DNA from: Ruminococcaceae bacterium UBA5396
GTDB taxonomy: Bacteria > Bacillota > Clostridia > Oscillospirales > Acutalibacteraceae
Reading direction: 5' to 3'
Assembly: GCA_002410715.1 (NCBI GenBank)
Contig: DHOG01000149.1
Span: forward strand, 23,323 to 32,247
Length of the DNA: 8,925 bases
Shown here: positions 6,520 to 8,925 of the stretch, in pieces
Numbering within the stretch: the first letter of the stretch is position 1
Layout: the number at the start of each line of letters is the position of its first letter
Notes under the pieces: generated by a model
Told to the model about the DNA's origin: nothing
The model's database searches: none
What the model saw: only the letters and a program-made list of their open reading frames with translations
Translations under genes and position numbers: made by a program

Positions 6520-7135
6520 CTGGTGGAACAGTCAGCCGCTTATGCAGCAGATTTTTTACCTCGTAGCCATCCCGTCTACAATCATCCTGCTGCTGCAGAC
6601 CATTCTGCTTTTGTTTGGACTGGGTGATGACCATGACGGAGGCACTGATACCGATTTCAGTGGGCAGGGGGAAGCCGATGCCGATCACGAATTTTCGCAT
6701 GATCAGGGTGCGGCACATGAAAGCGGGCTTAGAGTCTTCACCATACGAGGTATCATTGCGTTTCTTGCCATGTTCGGCTGGACAGGTGTGGCGGTGCTGG
6801 ATATGGGCGCGGGCGCGCCGGCGGCGTTCGCGCTTGCCCTTTTAGCAGGAATTGTAGCGTTGGTCGTGGTTGCTTTGGTTATACGTGCATCATTAAAGCT
6901 TCAGCAAAGCGGAAATCTCGACCTGCAGAATGCAGTTGGTGTCATCGGAGAGGTGTACCTTACCATCCCCCAAGGCGGACGCGGAAAGGTTACGCTTATC
7001 GTACAGGAACGTTATATGGAAATGGACGCGGTATGTCCAGACCGTGCCGTAAAAGCCGGAGAGCAGGTTAAGGTGACTGCCGTCACCCCCAGCAATACAC
7101 TTATAGTTTCCCCTCTTTATCAAACGGTATCTTAA
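6512..7135 (+). CDS. NfeD-family membrane protein (YuaF-like)
   Basis: This 207-residue NfeD-type protein is of the class encoded beside flotillins, as YuaF is beside YuaG/FloT in Bacillus subtilis. Predicted TM segments are at about 14-36, 80-98 and 103-125, followed by the NfeD OB-fold beta-barrel domain at about 138-202 (NAVGVIGEVYL, GRGKVTLIVQ, EQVKVTAV, NTLIVSP). Between TM1 and TM2, residues 39-70 form a strikingly Asp/Glu/His-rich loop, with 15 acidic or His residues out of 32. NfeD proteins of this class are thought to support flotillin assemblies in the membrane. There is no serine-protease (ClpP-like) domain, so it is the short NfeD form. The start has AAAGGAG (6497-6503) 8 bases upstream. 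The flotillin gene follows after 21 bases, so the two are surely cotranscribed. Confidence 0.87.
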   Translation: MIDWWNSQPLMQQIFYLVAIPSTIILLLQTILLLFGLGDDHDGGTDTDFSGQGEADADHEFSHDQGAAHESGLRVFTIRGIIAFLAMFGWTGVAVLDMGAGAPAAFALALLAGIVALVVVALVIRASLKLQQSGNLDLQNAVGVIGEVYLTIPQGGRGKVTLIVQERYMEMDAVCPDRAVKAGEQVKVTAVTPSNTLIVSPLYQTVS

Positions 7136-7156
7136 ATACATAGAAGGAGTGTTTTT

Positions 7157-8593
7157 ATGAATTTTTCGATTTTGGCAGCATCCATTCCCCCAGCGGCTCT
7201 TATGGGCGTCGTAGTTGGCATTATTCTCTTGTTCAGTTTGGTTTTGGTCTTTTTCTCCCGTTTCCGCCGTTGTCCCTCGGACAAGATTATGGTTATATAC
7301 GGTAAGGTCGGGCAGAACAAGGATGGAACAGCACGTTCGGCAAAATGCATCCACGGTGGTGCGGCGTTTATTGTCCCTGTGATTCAGTCGTACCAATATC
7401 TGGATTTGACCCCCATCTCACTCAGTGTCGATCTTACAAACGCATTGTCCCGGCAGAACATCCGTATTGATGTACCTTCTCGCTTTACGGTGGGTATTTC
7501 CACCGAGCCCGGTATCATGCAGAACGCCGCGGAACGCCTGCTCGGGCTAAGGCTAAATGAAATTCAGGAATTGGCAAAGGACATCATTTTCGGTCAAATG
7601 CGTCTGATTATTGCCACCATGGAGATTGAGGAAATTAACACAGACCGTGATAAATTTCTGGATGCGGTATCTACATGTGTTGAAGGAGAGCTTAAGAAAA
7701 TCGGTCTGCGCCTAATTAACGTGAACGTCACCGATATCAGCGACGAGTCGGGTTATATCGAGGCGCTCGGTAAGGAAGCCGCCGCAAAAGCAATCAATGA
7801 AGCCCGTATCAGCGTTGCAGAGCGTACCCGGGAAGGTTCGATTGGTGAAGCCAACGCAGTTCGTGACCAGCGTATATCGGTAGCCGCTGCAAACGCCACG
7901 GCCGTCGGGGGTGAAAACCAATCCAAAGCAGACATAGCAAAGTCTGATGCTACAAGGCGAGAGCTTGAGGCAGATGCCCTCCGCCGTGCTGTAACCGCCG
8001 AAAAGCTGGCGGAGGCAAAGGCGAAAGAAGAATCATACTCCGCACAGCAGCTTGCAGAAAAAGCGCGTGCAGAGCGGGAGCATGCCACCCAGCAGGCAGA
8101 TATTATTGTGAAAGCCCGTATTGAAAAAGAGCGCATGGAGCTGGCTGCCGAAGCAGAAGCAGAGCAGACACGCCGCCGCGCTCGAGGCGAGGCCGATGCT
8201 ATCTTTGCCAAAATGGAAGCACAGGCACGGGGTATAGAAGAGGTTCTGTCTAAGCAGGCAGAAGGTTTTTCAAATCTGGTCAAGGCAGCAGGCGGCAGCG
8301 CCGATTCGGCTGTACAGCTTATGCTTGTTGATAAGATTGAAGAGCTTGTCAAGATTCAGGTCGAGGCGGTTAAGAATCTCAACATAGACAAGGTCACGGT
8401 CTGGGACAGTGCAGGCGGTAAGGATGGAACGTCTTCAACCGCGAATTTCCTGTCGGGTATGATGAAATCCATTCCGCCCCTCAGCGATACCTTTAAAATG
8501 GCAGGACTGCAGATTCCCGCCTTTCTTGGAAAGCAGATCGAAAGCGAATCTGCCCCCGTGTCGGCTGAACCCGCCGAAACCCCTGCGGAGTAA
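7157..8593 (+). CDS. floT: Flotillin-like SPFH-domain membrane scaffold protein
   Basis: Bacterial flotillins oligomerise at the inner membrane face and organise functional membrane microdomains. In these 478 residues an N-terminal membrane segment (about 12-34) is followed by basic FFSRFRR, an SPFH/Band 7 domain (about 40-200; HGGAAFIVPVIQ, VDVP-like IRIDVPSRF, GQMRLIIATMEIEEI, LGLRLINVNV-like segment near 183-191) and a long Ala/Glu-rich coiled coil (about 205-365) with the flotillin EA repeats. A C-terminal oligomerisation region (about 366-460) ends in an Ala/Pro/Glu-rich tail. The length is close to B. subtilis FloT (509 by recall) and well above FloA. Together with the adjacent NfeD gene, this supports the FloT/YuaG type. 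AAGGAG (7143-7148) precedes the ATG by 8 bases. No separate promoter is seen in the 21-base gap after NfeD. Confidence 0.9.
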   Translation: MNFSILAASIPPAALMGVVVGIILLFSLVLVFFSRFRRCPSDKIMVIYGKVGQNKDGTARSAKCIHGGAAFIVPVIQSYQYLDLTPISLSVDLTNALSRQNIRIDVPSRFTVGISTEPGIMQNAAERLLGLRLNEIQELAKDIIFGQMRLIIATMEIEEINTDRDKFLDAVSTCVEGELKKIGLRLINVNVTDISDESGYIEALGKEAAAKAINEARISVAERTREGSIGEANAVRDQRISVAAANATAVGGENQSKADIAKSDATRRELEADALRRAVTAEKLAEAKAKEESYSAQQLAEKARAEREHATQQADIIVKARIEKERMELAAEAEAEQTRRRARGEADAIFAKMEAQARGIEEVLSKQAEGFSNLVKAAGGSADSAVQLMLVDKIEELVKIQVEAVKNLNIDKVTVWDSAGGKDGTSSTANFLSGMMKSIPPLSDTFKMAGLQIPAFLGKQIESESAPVSAEPAETPAE

Positions 8594-8601
8594 CATATTT
8601 A

Positions 8602-8664
8602 GCGGTTATGGGTTCGGATGAACCGTGCCCGTAACCGCCATTGTTGTAGGCTTTAGCCTGTTTT
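8602..8664 (+). terminator. Two hairpins after the flotillin gene, possible weak terminator
   Basis: GCGGTTATGGG (8602-8612) pairs with CCCGTAACCGC (8628-8638) over 11 bp including one G-T wobble; GGTTC/GAACC inside the loop offers an alternative fold. It begins 8 bases after the stop codon but lacks a T-run. A second small hairpin, AGGC-TTTA-GCCT (8648-8659), is followed by GTTTT. Either could end the transcript; neither is a classical strong terminator. Confidence 0.45.
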
Positions 8665-8697
8665 GATGCGTCTTGTCTGTGTCAAAACCATATAAAC

Positions 8698-8818
8698 ACA
8701 TCATCATCGATATGCTGATGTAGCTATGCCTTCTTTTCGCTCGTGCCGCGGGGCACCTACTTTCGGACGCCCAAAAGTAGGCAAAGACCGTCGGGGAGGC
8801 GTTTCGATTCGCCTCCCC
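8698..8818. repeat. Tandem multi-hairpin intergenic element, probable dispersed repeat
   Basis: Four inverted repeats follow in series: ACATCA/TGATGT (8698-8703, 8716-8721); GTGCC/GGCAC with a 4-base loop (8743-8756); CCTACTTT/AAAGTAGG with a 10-base loop (8756-8763, 8774-8781); and GGGGAGGCG/CGCCTCCCC with an 8-base loop (8793-8801, 8810-8818). The CACCTACTTT...AAAAGTAGGCAAAG core resembles an intergenic repeat I recall from Oscillospiraceae-type genomes, often mis-annotated as small hypothetical proteins. Only one copy is in this window, so its dispersed nature comes from memory. It could be a MITE/REP-like element or encode a structured RNA. Confidence 0.6.
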
Positions 8819-8925
8819 AAACCCCTCCAACAAAAAATCCGTAGATTGTGATAATAGATGAGACACAAATTCTATCAAAGCGAATAGAGGGGATGATACT
8901 TTTTTAAGAGTGGTAGGGCAAGTGA
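8819..8925. other. Non-coding tail of the window, nothing recognisable
   Basis: Together with the hairpins before it, this completes a 332-base stretch (8594-8925) without a credible gene. Bases 8819-8925 show no clear promoter, ribosome site with a following frame, tRNA or repeat. A run of six T at 8870-8905 scale (TACTTTTTTAAG, near 8896-8907) lacks a stem in front of it. The region may be the upstream flank of the next gene. Confidence 0.4.

Noticed and set aside
7753..8352. A 199-codon minus-strand frame rich in Ser and Ala
   Set aside because: It is the antisense shadow of the Ala/Glu-rich flotillin coiled coil, whose GC-biased codons keep the opposite strand open.
8606..8878. A 90-codon minus-strand frame in the gene-free stretch
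   Set aside because: It is made by translating through the hairpin repeat (the TVFAYFWASESRCPAARAK part). Such peptides recur as spurious hypotheticals in related genomes. It has no clear ribosome site and no domain.

Overview
The window looks like chromosomal DNA from a moderate-GC Firmicute of class Clostridia, most likely in the Oscillospiraceae/Acutalibacteraceae neighbourhood. This rests on strong AGGAGG-type ribosome binding sites, a lipoteichoic-acid-synthase-type protein, a DUF1836 regulator, a clostridial NfeD/flotillin pair, and a hairpin-rich intergenic repeat of a type I recall from that group. The taxonomic placement is inference. All supported genes are on the + strand.

Region 1 (1-1412) is the 3' part of an LTA synthase/sulfatase-fold gene with its catalytic residues intact, closed by a long hairpin.

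Region 2 (about 1412-5638) is a hexuronate operon, uxaB-uxaA-uxaC, closed by a textbook intrinsic terminator. UxaC isomerises D-galacturonate to D-tagaturonate (and D-glucuronate to D-fructuronate). UxaB reduces tagaturonate to D-altronate, and UxaA dehydrates altronate to 2-keto-3-deoxygluconate (KDG). The galacturonate branch is therefore complete to KDG. KDG kinase, KDPG aldolase, the fructuronate branch (UxuB/UxuA), a transporter and a regulator are not in the window. uxaB and uxaA overlap by 11 bases, and both proteins are compact at that junction.

Region 3 (5639-8593) starts with a near-consensus sigma-A promoter (TTGACG, 17 bp, TATAAT) carrying three CAYRTGAAC-like repeats spaced 22 and 21 bp, plus a palindrome over the expected start of transcription. 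It drives a DUF1836 HTH protein, followed by a possible 25-codon leader ORF, a three-TM NfeD-family protein and a flotillin. The last two match the yuaF-yuaG (floT) membrane-microdomain pair of Bacillus. No terminator separates the regulator from this pair, so the DUF1836 protein may regulate itself and the flotillin module. This is the least described part of the window.

Region 4 (8594-8925) has no credible gene. It holds two hairpins after the flotillin gene, then a tandem multi-hairpin element (about 8698-8818) that looks like a dispersed repeat, then about 100 bases with nothing recognisable.
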